Origin: Flavobacteriales bacterium
GTDB taxonomy: Bacteria > Bacteroidota > Bacteroidia > Flavobacteriales_D > Sanyastnellaceae
Direction of reading: 5' to 3'
NCBI GenBank assembly: GCA_016780385.1
Contig: JADHLY010000006.1
Span: forward strand, 1-64,000
Length of the DNA stretch: 64,000 bases
Both the position numbers and the translations under genes were made by a program. Below are positions 42,175 through 51,963 of this stretch, piece after piece; position 1 is the first letter of the stretch; every line of letters starts with the position of its first letter. The notes beneath the pieces are model-generated. The model did no database searches, was not told where the DNA came from, and was given only the letters and a program-made list of their open reading frames with translations.

Positions 42175-45100
42175 ATGACCAACAACAAGACCCCGAAGCT
42201 CTCCAGCGACTTCAACAAGATCCGCATCAGCATGGCTTCGCCCGAGGAAATCCTCGAGCAGAGCCATGGAGAGGTGCTGAAGCCGGAGACCATCAACTAC
42301 CGGACGTACAAGCCTGAGCGCGATGGCCTGTTCTGCGAGCGCATTTTCGGTCCCGTCAAGGACTACGAATGCCACTGCGGTAAGTACAAGCGCATCCGCT
42401 ACAAGGGCATTGTATGTGACCGTTGCGGCGTGGAAGTGACCGAGAAAAAGGTCCGCCGCGAGCGCATGGGACACATCCAGCTCGTCATCCCTGTGGCGCA
42501 CATCTGGTACTTCCGTAGCCTCCCCAATAAGATCGGCTACCTGCTCGGACTTCCGACCAAGAAGCTCGACCAGATCATTTACTACGAGCGCTATGTGGTG
42601 ATTCAGCCCGGTGTGGCGACCAAGACCGACGGTGAAGCGTTGGAGGTGAACGAGTTCCTCACCGAAGAGGAATACCTCGACATCCTTGACACCCTGCCGA
42701 AGGACAACCAGTACCTGGACGAGAAGGACCCCAACAAGTTTGTCGCCAAGATGGGCGCTGAGGCCCTGCACGATATGTTGGGCAGCCTGGACTTGGATCA
42801 GTTGAGCTATGACCTGCGTCATGCCGCCAACAACGAGACAAGCCAGCAGCGCAAGAACGAGGCGTTGAAGCGCCTGCAGGTGGTCGAAGCCCTGCGCGAT
42901 GCCAACCACAGGGTCAACAACAACCCCGAGTGGATGATCGTGAAGGTGGTTCCTGTGATTCCACCAGAGTTGCGTCCATTGGTTCCCCTCGACGGCGGCC
43001 GTTTCGCAACGTCTGACCTGAATGACCTCTATCGCCGTGTGATCATCCGCAACAACCGTTTGAAGCGCTTGATCGAAATCAAGGCGCCGGACGTGATTCT
43101 GCGGAACGAGAAGCGGATGTTGCAGGAGGCTGTGGACAGCCTGTTCGACAACAGCCGGAAGTCCTCCGCCGTCAAGACGGAGAGCAACCGCCCATTGAAG
43201 TCGCTGTCTGACAGCCTGAAGGGTAAGCAAGGCCGTTTCCGTCAGAACCTCCTCGGTAAGCGTGTGGACTACTCTGCGCGTTCCGTCATCGTCGTGGGCC
43301 CTGAGCTCAAGTTGCACGAATGCGGCATGCCGAAGAACATGGCGGCTGAGCTCTACAAGCCGTTCATCATCCGCAAGATGATCGAGCGGGGCGTGGTGAA
43401 GACTGTGAAGTCTGCCAAGAAGATTGTTGACGCCAAGGAGCCTGTGGTATGGGACATCCTCGAGAACGTGATGAAGTCGCACCCTGTGCTGCTCAACCGT
43501 GCTCCGACCCTGCACCGCCTCGGCATCCAGGCCTTCCAGCCCAAGATGATCGAGGGCAAGGCCTTGCAGTTGCACCCCCTGGCATGTACCGCGTTCAACG
43601 CTGACTTCGATGGTGACCAGATGGCTGTGCACCTTCCACTTGGCCCAGCGGCCATCTTGGAGGCGCAGTTGTTGATGCTGGCCAGCCACAACATCCTGAA
43701 CCCTGCGAATGGAGCGCCAATCACGGTTCCCTCTCAGGACATGGTGCTGGGCTTGTACTACATCACCAAGGAGCGCAAGTCGACCAAAGAGGAGCCCGTC
43801 AAGGGAGAGGGCATGACCTTCTACTCTCCAGAAGAGGTCATCATCGCTTACAATGAAGGCCGTGCTGCGTTGCACGCCAGCATCAAGGTGCGCTGGTCTG
43901 ACCATGCCGGCAACGCCAGCATCATCGACACCACTGTGGGCCGTGTGCTCTTCAACGAGGTGGTGCCCAATGAGGCGGGCTATGTCAACGAGCTGCTCAC
44001 AAAGAAGAGCTTGCGGACCATCATTTCAGATGTTTTGCAGTCTGTGGGCGTACCCCGTACGGTTCAGTTCTTGGACGACATCAAGAAGCTCGGCTTCACG
44101 ATGGCCTACAAGGGCGGCCTGAGCTTCAACCTCAACGACATCATCATCCCGAAAGAGAAGGTGGAGTTGGTCGACAAGGCCAATGAGCGTGTGGGTGAGG
44201 TGATGGACAGCTACAACATGGGCCTCATCACCAACAACGAGCGGTACAACCAGATCATCGACATCTGGACCAATACCAACTCGCGGTTGACGAACATCCT
44301 GATGGAGCGCTTGGAGACCGACAAGCAGGGCTTCAACTCCATCTACATGATGATGCACTCTGGAGCCCGTGGTTCCAAGGAGCAGATCCGTCAGTTGAGC
44401 GGCATGCGTGGTCTGATGGCCAAGCCTCAGAAGTCGAGTGCTGCCGGTGGCCAGGACATCATTGAGAACCCCATCCTCTCCAACTTCAAGGAGGGCCTCT
44501 CCATCTTGGAGTACTTCATCTCCACCCACGGTGCCCGTAAGGGTCTGGCGGATACGGCGTTGAAGACGGCTGACGCGGGTTACTTGACCCGTCGTTTGGT
44601 CGATGTCGCGCAGGATGTGATCATCAATGAGCAGGACTGCGGTACCATCCGCGGATTGACCGCAACGGCCTTGCGCAAGAACGAGGAGATTGTGGAGTCA
44701 TTGGCCGATCGCATCATCGGTCGGACCTCTGTTCAGGACATCACACATCCAGAAAGCGGTGACCTCATCGTAGAAACGGGCGCTGAAATCACCGAAGCAG
44801 TGGCCGCAGCCATCGAGGAAGCGGGCATCGACGAGGTCGAAATCCGCTCCGTGCTGACGTGCGAGAGCCGCCGTGGTGTGTGTGCGAAGTGCTATGGCCG
44901 CGCCCTGAGCTCGAACCGCTTGGTTCAGGAGGGTGAGGCTGTCGGTGTCATCGCAGCGCAGTCCATCGGTGAGCCTGGAACGCAGCTGACGCTGCGTACG
45001 TTCCACGTTGGTGGTACGGCGTCCAAAATCTCTGACGAGAACGAAATCACCGCCCGCAAAGATGGTGTGGTAGAGCTGGAGGACCTGCGCACGGTGCAAA

Positions 45101-46473
45101 GGGCCACACCAGACGGTGAGGTTGAAACCGTGGTGGTTTCCCGTTCGACGGAGTTCAAGGTGGTCGATCCCCAGATTGGCATCACGCTGAGCTCTACGAA
45201 CCTGCCTTATGGTGCGGTGCTTCAGGTCAAGAATGGCAAGAAGATCAAGAAGGGCGACACCATTTGCACATGGGACCCCTACAACAACGCCATCATCAGC
45301 GAGGAGCAGGGAACGATTGTCTTCGACATGATCGAGGAGGGCGTGACCTACCGCGAGGAGCTGGACGAGCAGACGGGCTTCCGTGAGATTGTGATCACGG
45401 AGACCAAGGACAAGAAGAAGAACCCGGCCATCCACGTTGTAGGGCCGAAGAAGGAGGTGTTGAAGGTCTACTCTTTGCCTGTGGGCGCCCACGTCAGTGT
45501 GGAGGAGGGAGACAAAGTCGACACCGGCCGCATTCTGGCAAAGATCCCACGTGTGGCCGGTAAGTCCGGTGACATTACGGGAGGTCTGCCACGTGTGACG
45601 GAGCTCTTCGAGGCGCGGAATCCCTCCAACCCAGCGGTAGTGTCCGAGGTCGATGGCATCGTTTCCTACGGAAAGATCAAGCGGGGTAACCGCGAGATCA
45701 TCGTCGAGAGCCGTACCGGTGAGAAGCGCAAGTATCTCGTGCCATTGTCCAAGCACATCCTCGTGCAGGAAAATGACTTCGTGAAGGCGGGCATGCCCAT
45801 GTCTGATGGTGCCACAACCCCTGCTGACATCCTCGCGATCCAAGGTCCGACTGCCGTGCAGGAGTACCTGGTGAATGAGATTCAGGAGGTGTACCGTTTG
45901 CAGGGTGTGAAAATCAACGACAAGCACTTCGAGGTGATCGTTCGCCAGATGATGAAGAAGGTGGTCGTGGAGGATCCCGGTAACACGAAGTTCCTCGAGA
46001 AGCAGTTCGTGGAGAAGGCAGACTTCATTGACGAGAACGACCGCATGTTCGGTATGGTCATTGTGACCAATGCCGGAGACAGCAAGGAGTTCAAGAAAGG
46101 CCAGATGGTCTCTGCGCGCCAGTTGCGCGACGAGAACGGAGCCATCCGCCGCAATGACGGGGCATTGGTGGAAGCCGTTGAGGCCATGCCAGCGACCGCC
46201 CGTCCATTGTTGCAGGGCATCACCCGTGCTTCTTTGCAGACGAAGTCGTTCATCTCAGCGGCATCCTTCCAGGAGACCACCAAGGTCCTCAACGAGGCTG
46301 CAGTGAGCGCCAAGGAAGACCACCTCGGCGGCTTGAAAGAGAACGTCATCGTGGGACACCTGATTCCTGCAGGAACGGGCATGCGCCACTGGCACGACCA
46401 GATTGTCGGCTCCCAAGAGGAGTTCGATCGCTTGGTCGAGGCTGGAGAAGACGAGGAGGTCACTGCAGAGTAA
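42175..46473 (+). CDS. rpoC: DNA-directed RNA polymerase subunit beta'
   Basis: '[15 protein letters not shown]', zinc-binding '[23 protein letters not shown]', '[16 protein letters not shown]'. Confidence 0.99.
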   Translation: MTNNKTPKLSSDFNKIRISMASPEEILEQSHGEVLKPETINYRTYKPERDGLFCERIFGPVKDYECHCGKYKRIRYKGIVCDRCGVEVTEKKVRRERMGHIQLVIPVAHIWYFRSLPNKIGYLLGLPTKKLDQIIYYERYVVIQPGVATKTDGEALEVNEFLTEEEYLDILDTLPKDNQYLDEKDPNKFVAKMGAEALHDMLGSLDLDQLSYDLRHAANNETSQQRKNEALKRLQVVEALRDANHRVNNNPEWMIVKVVPVIPPELRPLVPLDGGRFATSDLNDLYRRVIIRNNRLKRLIEIKAPDVILRNEKRMLQEAVDSLFDNSRKSSAVKTESNRPLKSLSDSLKGKQGRFRQNLLGKRVDYSARSVIVVGPELKLHECGMPKNMAAELYKPFIIRKMIERGVVKTVKSAKKIVDAKEPVVWDILENVMKSHPVLLNRAPTLHRLGIQAFQPKMIEGKALQLHPLACTAFNADFDGDQMAVHLPLGPAAILEAQLLMLASHNILNPANGAPITVPSQDMVLGLYYITKERKSTKEEPVKGEGMTFYSPEEVIIAYNEGRAALHASIKVRWSDHAGNASIIDTTVGRVLFNEVVPNEAGYVNELLTKKSLRTIISDVLQSVGVPRTVQFLDDIKKLGFTMAYKGGLSFNLNDIIIPKEKVELVDKANERVGEVMDSYNMGLITNNERYNQIIDIWTNTNSRLTNILMERLETDKQGFNSIYMMMHSGARGSKEQIRQLSGMRGLMAKPQKSSAAGGQDIIENPILSNFKEGLSILEYFISTHGARKGLADTALKTADAGYLTRRLVDVAQDVIINEQDCGTIRGLTATALRKNEEIVESLADRIIGRTSVQDITHPESGDLIVETGAEITEAVAAAIEEAGIDEVEIRSVLTCESRRGVCAKCYGRALSSNRLVQEGEAVGVIAAQSIGEPGTQLTLRTFHVGGTASKISDENEITARKDGVVELEDLRTVQRATPDGEVETVVVSRSTEFKVVDPQIGITLSSTNLPYGAVLQVKNGKKIKKGDTICTWDPYNNAIISEEQGTIVFDMIEEGVTYREELDEQTGFREIVITETKDKKKNPAIHVVGPKKEVLKVYSLPVGAHVSVEEGDKVDTGRILAKIPRVAGKSGDITGGLPRVTELFEARNPSNPAVVSEVDGIVSYGKIKRGNREIIVESRTGEKRKYLVPLSKHILVQENDFVKAGMPMSDGATTPADILAIQGPTAVQEYLVNEIQEVYRLQGVKINDKHFEVIVRQMMKKVVVEDPGNTKFLEKQFVEKADFIDENDRMFGMVIVTNAGDSKEFKKGQMVSARQLRDENGAIRRNDGALVEAVEAMPATARPLLQGITRASLQTKSFISAASFQETTKVLNEAAVSAKEDHLGGLKENVIVGHLIPAGTGMRHWHDQIVGSQEEFDRLVEAGEDEEVTAE

Positions 46474-46499
46474 CCTTCTCGGCGCAAGCCGACCACCAT

Positions 46500-46536
46500 C
46501 ATGCAAAAGGCGGCCCGAAAGGCCGCCTTTTGCATG
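46500..46536. terminator. Bidirectional terminator between convergent rpoC and downstream gene
   Basis: Perfect 16-bp inverted repeat CATGCAAAAGGCGGCC-CGAAA-GGCCGCCTTTTGCATG with internal A4/T4 tracts. Confidence 0.8.
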
Positions 46537-46590
46537 GGGTGCAGTCCAGCATTTGGGTGCTGTCACACTGCGATGGAAACCCGAGCAGGT

Positions 46591-48051
46591 TTAGTTGAGC
46601 ATGGCGGCGTCCGCCAGTCCTCCACCGCGGGTCGGCGCTGGGCCGTTGTATCCAAACAAGCGGTTGAGCTTGATGATGTGGTCCACCTCCTGTGGCACGA
46701 GGTCTTCCCAACCATGCTCTCCGTCGCGGATCTTCCGCAGCACTTCTGTACTGAAGATGTCGAGGAGGGAGAGGTCATCCAACTGAATGTCGCTGATCCG
46801 CTTGTTGAAGAGCAAGTAATCGTACAGGGGCTTGATCCTCGGGTGAATCGGGGCGTTGTCCGTGCGGATGAGCACGTCGTTCTTGGCGTCGTGCCAAGGG
46901 TACGCGTACACCTTGAGGTCCCGGCTAAACATGACGCCAAAGGCCTCCAGGATGCCGCCGTTGAGGTCGCGGTAATAGCGCTCGTTGAAGAGGTCCATCA
47001 TGGCGTTGCCCCCCATGATGACGCCCATGCGCCGCTTGGTGTAACGCGAGAAGTACTCGATGAGCTTGTAGTACTCCTGGTAATTGGAGATCAACACCGT
47101 GTGGCCCAGCGAGCACAGGATGTCGGCGCGGTCCAAGAAGTCTTTCTCGTCGATGTCGCCCTCGGCCTTGAGGTTGTTGAGCGTGATTTCGAAGAGCAGC
47201 TGGATGCGGTCTTCTTCTACCCGGTTCTCTTCTCGAAACAGGGAGAGTCCCCGTTCCATCATGTCGAGGTTGACCTTGGTCACAGGACGGAAACTGCCGC
47301 GGATGGCCAGGATGTTGCGCTTGTACAGCACATCGGCTGCCTGGAGGTTGCGTCCGTCCGGGCTGAAGATGACGGCATCGGTCATGCCGTGTTTGACCAA
47401 CTGCAAGGAGAGGAGGCGGTTGTCGACCCCCGCGAAATCAGGTCCATTCATCTGAATGGTGTCGATCTCGATGCGGTCCTTGTCCAGCTCGTCGTACAGG
47501 CTCAGCAGGAGGTCGTTGGGCTGCTTGTACAGGAAGTGGCAGCCGTAGATGAGGTTGACCCCGAGAATCCCGATGGTGGCGTGCTGCAGCAAGGCGTCCG
47601 GCTCGTGGAAACGGGCGTGCAGGACGACGGTGTTCGGCTTCTTGTTGGGGCCCGTCTGAAAGCTCATCCCGAACCATCCGTGCCCCTCAATCGTCTTGTG
47701 GTAGTTGATGGTCGCCACCGTATTGGCAAAGGCGAAGTAGCGCTTTGTGGGATGCTTCTCCCGGGGCAGCCGTTCTTCGCACAAGCGGTACTCGTGGTCG
47801 AGCATCTTGTTTACGCGCGCCTCGCAGACGTATCGGCCCGAAGGCTCCACGCCGTAAATGGCATCGCTGAAGTCCTTGTCGTAAGCACTGATGGTCTTGG
47901 CGATGGTGCCACTGGCGCCGCCAGCCCTGAAGAAATGCCGGACCACTTCTTGCCCCGCCCCGATCTCAGCAAAAGTGCCGTAGAGATCGTGGTTCATGTT
48001 GATCCGGAGGGCCTTTTGCTTGGCCGAGAGGACGACACGGTTGGATTCCAC
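46591..48051 (-). CDS. Conserved protein of unknown function (486 aa)
   Basis: Intact ORF 'ALRINMNHDLYGTFAEIGAGQEVVRHFFRAGGASGTIAKTISAYDKDFSDAIYG...'; recalled as widespread in Bacteroidota without secure function. Confidence 0.8.
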   Translation of the reverse strand: MESNRVVLSAKQKALRINMNHDLYGTFAEIGAGQEVVRHFFRAGGASGTIAKTISAYDKDFSDAIYGVEPSGRYVCEARVNKMLDHEYRLCEERLPREKHPTKRYFAFANTVATINYHKTIEGHGWFGMSFQTGPNKKPNTVVLHARFHEPDALLQHATIGILGVNLIYGCHFLYKQPNDLLLSLYDELDKDRIEIDTIQMNGPDFAGVDNRLLSLQLVKHGMTDAVIFSPDGRNLQAADVLYKRNILAIRGSFRPVTKVNLDMMERGLSLFREENRVEEDRIQLLFEITLNNLKAEGDIDEKDFLDRADILCSLGHTVLISNYQEYYKLIEYFSRYTKRRMGVIMGGNAMMDLFNERYYRDLNGGILEAFGVMFSRDLKVYAYPWHDAKNDVLIRTDNAPIHPRIKPLYDYLLFNKRISDIQLDDLSLLDIFSTEVLRKIRDGEHGWEDLVPQEVDHIIKLNRLFGYNGPAPTRGGGLADAAMLN

Positions 48052-48137
48052 GTTGAGGGGGTTGAGGGTGTTGCTCCATGCAAAGGTACTTTCCTTCCGT
48101 GGGAACGCCGGAGCCCCGGCAGATTAACTTTGCCCAC

Positions 48138-48929
48138 ATGGGCGTTCACCTCACTCTTCTCGGCACCGGCACCTCTCAAGGGGTTCCGGTCATCGCCTGC
48201 GATTGTGACGTCTGCACCTCGCCAGATCCGCGCGACAAGCGGCTCCGGTCGAGCGCCATGTTCGAGGTGGACGGCGACCATGCCCCCGGGGGGAAGCGGA
48301 CGTTCGTCATCGACACCGGGCCGGACTTCCGCCAGCAGATGCTGCGGGCCCGGGTCCAACAGCTCGACGCGGTGCTCTTCACGCATGAGCACAAGGACCA
48401 CGTGGCGGGGTTGGACGATGTGCGCGCATTCAACTTCCGCCAGAAGCGGGACATGGACGTCTATGCCACCCCGCGTGTTCAACAAGCACTGCGAAGGGAG
48501 TTTCACTACGTCTTTGCCGAGAATCCTTACCCTGGCGTGCCTCGAGTCCGCTTGAACGACCTTGACGGAGCCCCACTGAATGTGGGCGGGGTGGACATCG
48601 TCCCCTTGCCTGTGAAGCACTACCAGCTGCCCGTGCTGGGGTTCCGGATTGGCCCCATCGCGTACGTCACCGATGCCAATGCGTTTGCTCCTGAGACTTG
48701 GCACCGCCTGGAAGGCGTGGAGGTGTTGGTGATCAATGCGCTCCGCAAGCAGAAGCACATCAGCCATTTCAACCTCGACGAGGCCCTCGAGGTCATCGAG
48801 CGGGTGGGCCCAAGAGAAGCCTACCTCACCCACATCAGCCACTTGCTCGGAGAGCACCAAGACGTGGCACCGGACCTTCCCCGTGGCGTTTTTCTCGGCG
48901 AGGACGGGCTTCGAATTTCTGCCGGATGA
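48138..48929 (+). CDS. MBL-fold metallo-hydrolase (PhnP-like)
   Basis: 'LTLLGTGTSQGVPVIACDCDVCTSPDPRDKRLRSS', 'FTHEHKDHVAGLDDVRAFN'. Start moved to ATG at 48138. Confidence 0.9.
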   Translation: MGVHLTLLGTGTSQGVPVIACDCDVCTSPDPRDKRLRSSAMFEVDGDHAPGGKRTFVIDTGPDFRQQMLRARVQQLDAVLFTHEHKDHVAGLDDVRAFNFRQKRDMDVYATPRVQQALRREFHYVFAENPYPGVPRVRLNDLDGAPLNVGGVDIVPLPVKHYQLPVLGFRIGPIAYVTDANAFAPETWHRLEGVEVLVINALRKQKHISHFNLDEALEVIERVGPREAYLTHISHLLGEHQDVAPDLPRGVFLGEDGLRISAG

Positions 48930-49873
48930 CACGCTTGCTTCACACCCTCTTCGTGGGCCCCATTGGCAGACTGCCCTATTGGATGCTCTATCCGCTGGCG
49001 GATGGACTCGCCTCCCTGCTGTGGTGGAGTGGTTACCGCAAGAAGGTGGTGCTGGGCAACCTCCAGCGGGCCTTTCCCGAGAAGTCCGATGCCGAGCGCA
49101 CCCGCATTGCCAGGGACTTTTTCACGCACCTCGCCGAGGTGGTAGTGGAGTCCTTGAAGCATTTCAAAGCCGACCGGGCCGATCTCGCCAAGCGGTTCCA
49201 CCACGTCAATCCCGAGGTGCTCGCCCCGTTCGCCGATCAAGCGCCGGGCGTACTGCTGTCTTGCGGGCATTACGGCAATTGGGAGCGCTATGCTGTCACC
49301 GCTGGAGATGCGCTCCCGTTGCCCATCATGGGGGTGTACAAGCGGCTGTCCAATGCGTTCTATGATGACCTGATCCTGCGCACACGCAGCCAGTTTGGGA
49401 CGGAGCTTGTCGAGATGAAAAAGGTGTCGGCCTGGATGGTGGAGGAAAAGGGTAGGTCCAAAGCGGTGACCTTGGCCGTGGATCAGAGGCCGCTGGACCC
49501 CAAAAAAGCGTGGTGGATGATGTGGATGGGGCAAGAGACGGCCATGCACTTCGGACTGGAGGCCTTTGCGCGCAAGTACGACATGCCGGTGGTATTCTTC
49601 GGCTTGCGCAAGGCGGAGGGCATGCCGCGCGGACATTGGGAGGTCCATTACGAATTGATCACCGACACCCCTCAAGCCTGGCCCAAGGGCGCCTTGCTCA
49701 AGGCGACTTACGAGCGGTTGGAAGCCCAATTGCGCCGCGACCCGGCGTGCTGGCTGTGGTCCCACACACGTTGGAAGCACACCCGTCCCGAGGGCGTGCC
49801 CCTGCACCAAGTTGAGGTTCCGCAGGATGCCGCGCGAACGGACAAGCCCACCCCTGAACCGACCACCGAATGA
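48926..49873 (+). CDS. Lysophospholipid/lauroyl acyltransferase family (LpxL/HtrB-like)
   Basis: 'VVLGNLQRAFPEKSDAERTRIARDFFTHLAEVVVESLKHF', 'GVLLSCGHYGNWERYAV', 'DQRPLDPKKAWWMMWMGQETAMHFGLEAFARKYDMPVVF'; ATGA overlap with previous gene. Confidence 0.92.
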   Translation: MTRLLHTLFVGPIGRLPYWMLYPLADGLASLLWWSGYRKKVVLGNLQRAFPEKSDAERTRIARDFFTHLAEVVVESLKHFKADRADLAKRFHHVNPEVLAPFADQAPGVLLSCGHYGNWERYAVTAGDALPLPIMGVYKRLSNAFYDDLILRTRSQFGTELVEMKKVSAWMVEEKGRSKAVTLAVDQRPLDPKKAWWMMWMGQETAMHFGLEAFARKYDMPVVFFGLRKAEGMPRGHWEVHYELITDTPQAWPKGALLKATYERLEAQLRRDPACWLWSHTRWKHTRPEGVPLHQVEVPQDAARTDKPTPEPTTE

Positions 49874-51171
49874 ACGCGCCGAACACGCCCGAAGCACCGC
49901 TGGCCGAGCGAATGCGGCCGCGTTCCCTCGAGGAATATGTTGGACAGGCGCACCTCGTTGGTCCGGATGCCACGTTGCGCCGCGCACTGAAGGCGGGTCA
50001 GTTGCCGTCCATGATTTTGTGGGGACCGCCGGGCGTGGGCAAGACCACGCTCGCTCGCCTCATGGCGGAGGCCACCGGCCGTCCATTCCATCAGCTCAGT
50101 GCCATCCGGAGCGGCGTCAAAGATGTCCGCGAGGTCATCGACAGCGCGGAGCGACAAGGGATGTTCAGCACGCGAGCTGTATTGTTCATCGATGAGATTC
50201 ACCGCTTCTCCAAAGCCCAGCAGGACAGCCTGCTTGGCGCCGTCGAACGGGGCTCCGTGACGCTCATCGGGGCGACCACCGAGAACCCGAGTTTCGAGGT
50301 CATCCCCGCTTTGCTTTCCCGAAGCCAGGTCTACGTTCTCGAAGCCTTTGGACGCGAGCAGTTGGAAGAGATGGTGCACCGTGCCCTCGACAAGGACGAC
50401 TGGCTGAAGGCCCATGGTGCAGAGGTCGCCGAATGGGATGCCCTGCTGCGCGCCAGCGGGGGAGACGGGCGTCGGTTGCTCAACGTCCTCGAACTCGTCG
50501 TGGCGGGCGCCGCCTCCGAGCAGGGCGAGGCTGCCGACGGGATCCGCATCGACGACGCGCTGGTGTCCCGGTTCATCCAGGCCAACCTGTCCCGCTACGA
50601 CAAGACCGGCGACACCCATTACGACATCGCCTCGGCCCTCATCAAATCCATCCGCAGCAGCGATCCCGACGGGGCCGTCTACTGGCTGGCGCGCATGATC
50701 GAGGGCGGGGAGGACCCCAAATTCATCGCGCGTCGCCTGCTCATCAGTGCCAGTGAGGACATCGGCCACGCCAATCCAACCGCCCTCGTCCTCGCCAACG
50801 CGACTTTTGATGCGGTCGAACGCCTCGGCGTCCCGGAGTGCCGCATTCCGCTGTCCCAATGCGCGACCTACCTCGCGTCGAGCCCAAAGTCCAACAGCGC
50901 CTACGCCGCCATCGGCATGGCCCAGAAGGCCGTCCGCGATCACGGCGACCTGCCCGTCCCGATGCACCTGCGCAATGCGCCGACGAAACTGATGAAGGAC
51001 CTCGGCCACGGGGGCGGCTACCGCTACGACCACGACCATGGTGGCTTCAGTGGCCAGGAGTGTTTGCCGGAAGCATTGATCGGGCAGCGTTTTTTTAAGC
51101 CTGGGAACTCTCCGAGAGAGCGCAGCATTGCAGAATTCCTGCGCAGCCTGTGGGGCGAACGAAAGGGCTGA
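49870..51171 (+). CDS. rarA: Replication-associated recombination protein A (AAA+ ATPase)
   Basis: '[56 protein letters not shown]', '[41 protein letters not shown]'. Confidence 0.96.
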   Translation: MNAPNTPEAPLAERMRPRSLEEYVGQAHLVGPDATLRRALKAGQLPSMILWGPPGVGKTTLARLMAEATGRPFHQLSAIRSGVKDVREVIDSAERQGMFSTRAVLFIDEIHRFSKAQQDSLLGAVERGSVTLIGATTENPSFEVIPALLSRSQVYVLEAFGREQLEEMVHRALDKDDWLKAHGAEVAEWDALLRASGGDGRRLLNVLELVVAGAASEQGEAADGIRIDDALVSRFIQANLSRYDKTGDTHYDIASALIKSIRSSDPDGAVYWLARMIEGGEDPKFIARRLLISASEDIGHANPTALVLANATFDAVERLGVPECRIPLSQCATYLASSPKSNSAYAAIGMAQKAVRDHGDLPVPMHLRNAPTKLMKDLGHGGGYRYDHDHGGFSGQECLPEALIGQRFFKPGNSPRERSIAEFLRSLWGERKG

Positions 51172-51253
51172 TTCAGAAGTCTTTAATGGGAGTGGCGCTC
51201 CTTGGAACTGATGAAAGTCCGTACAAGTTTGTAACCTTCTTATTCAGCGTGCG

Positions 51254-51261
51254 TATCTTTG
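51254..51261 (+). promoter_or_regulatory. Bacteroidota -7 box for tRNA-Thr(CGT)
   Basis: TATCTTTG with TTTG at 51228-51231 (22 nt upstream). Confidence 0.45.
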
Positions 51262-51288
51262 CCGCCCGCCATTGGTAACGATGTGCAA

Positions 51289-51361
<73 letters not shown>

Positions 51362-51364
51362 CTG

Positions 51365-51391
51365 AAAAGCCCCTCCCACGAGGGGCTTTTT
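51365..51391 (+). terminator. Rho-independent terminator after tRNA-Thr
   Basis: AAAAGCCCCTC-CCAC-GAGGGGCTTTTT. Confidence 0.8.
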
Positions 51392-51575
51392 CATTGCCCC
51401 CCGAACAGATAAGCATGAGATGACGGGGCATGAGCGAGCCAGCAGACCAACCGAATCTAGGCCGCCAGCAACGCGGTCATCCCATTGCCTTCGCTGCCAG
51501 TCCAAAGAGAACCCAAGGCTGTTGAACAAGGAGCCTTCCATCCCCGCCACTTCCCGGGCGGGCAATTGACATCGG

Positions 51576-51959
51576 TCAGTAGGAACGGCGTTTGTGCTTG
51601 CGCTTGAAGAGGTTGCCCACCTTGTTGGCCGCACGCTTGGTCCAAGGGATGGGGCGTCCTGATTTGAACAGTCCCTTGTACCAGCTGTCGGGCCCGCCGC
51701 CCCGCCTCATGCGCTTGGCCGCGCGCCGCTGGGCACGCCACCGCTTTCGCGTGGATCGGTCCTGCGCCTTCCAATGGGTTTTCCTTCCATTGCGGAAAGC
51801 CTGTGCCTGCTCCTTGTCGCGCTCCTTTTGGAGCTTCATCTGCACCTTTCGCTGGTACTTGGCGCTTTGCGTGCGGTCGGGCTGGGCCTCACAGTTGGCC
51901 GCTAGTGCGAGCAGCAAACCCGTCAATACCCCCAACCGAAAAGCCCATACACGCATCAT
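51576..51959 (-). CDS. Small, very basic, signal-peptide-bearing hypothetical protein
   Basis: 'MMRVWAFRLGVLTGLLLALAANCEAQPDRTQSAKYQRKVQMKLQKERDKEQAQAFRNGRKTHWKAQDRSTRKRWRAQRRAAKRMRRGGG...'; start chosen at signal-peptide Met. Confidence 0.65.
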   Translation of the reverse strand: MMRVWAFRLGVLTGLLLALAANCEAQPDRTQSAKYQRKVQMKLQKERDKEQAQAFRNGRKTHWKAQDRSTRKRWRAQRRAAKRMRRGGGPDSWYKGLFKSGRPIPWTKRAANKVGNLFKRKHKRRSY

Positions 51960-51963
51960 GGAG

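Noticed and set aside
42022-43905. 627-aa minus-strand ORF antisense to rpoB/rpoC (also 44698-45927)
   Set aside because: Fully overlaps strongly conserved rpoC codons; translation is L/H/V-rich without family signature, a typical antisense artefact.
46501-48555. 684-aa plus-strand ORF opposite the conserved unknown protein
   Set aside because: It overlaps the better-supported minus-strand CDS and the terminator palindrome; composition is V/E/Q/D shadow-like.
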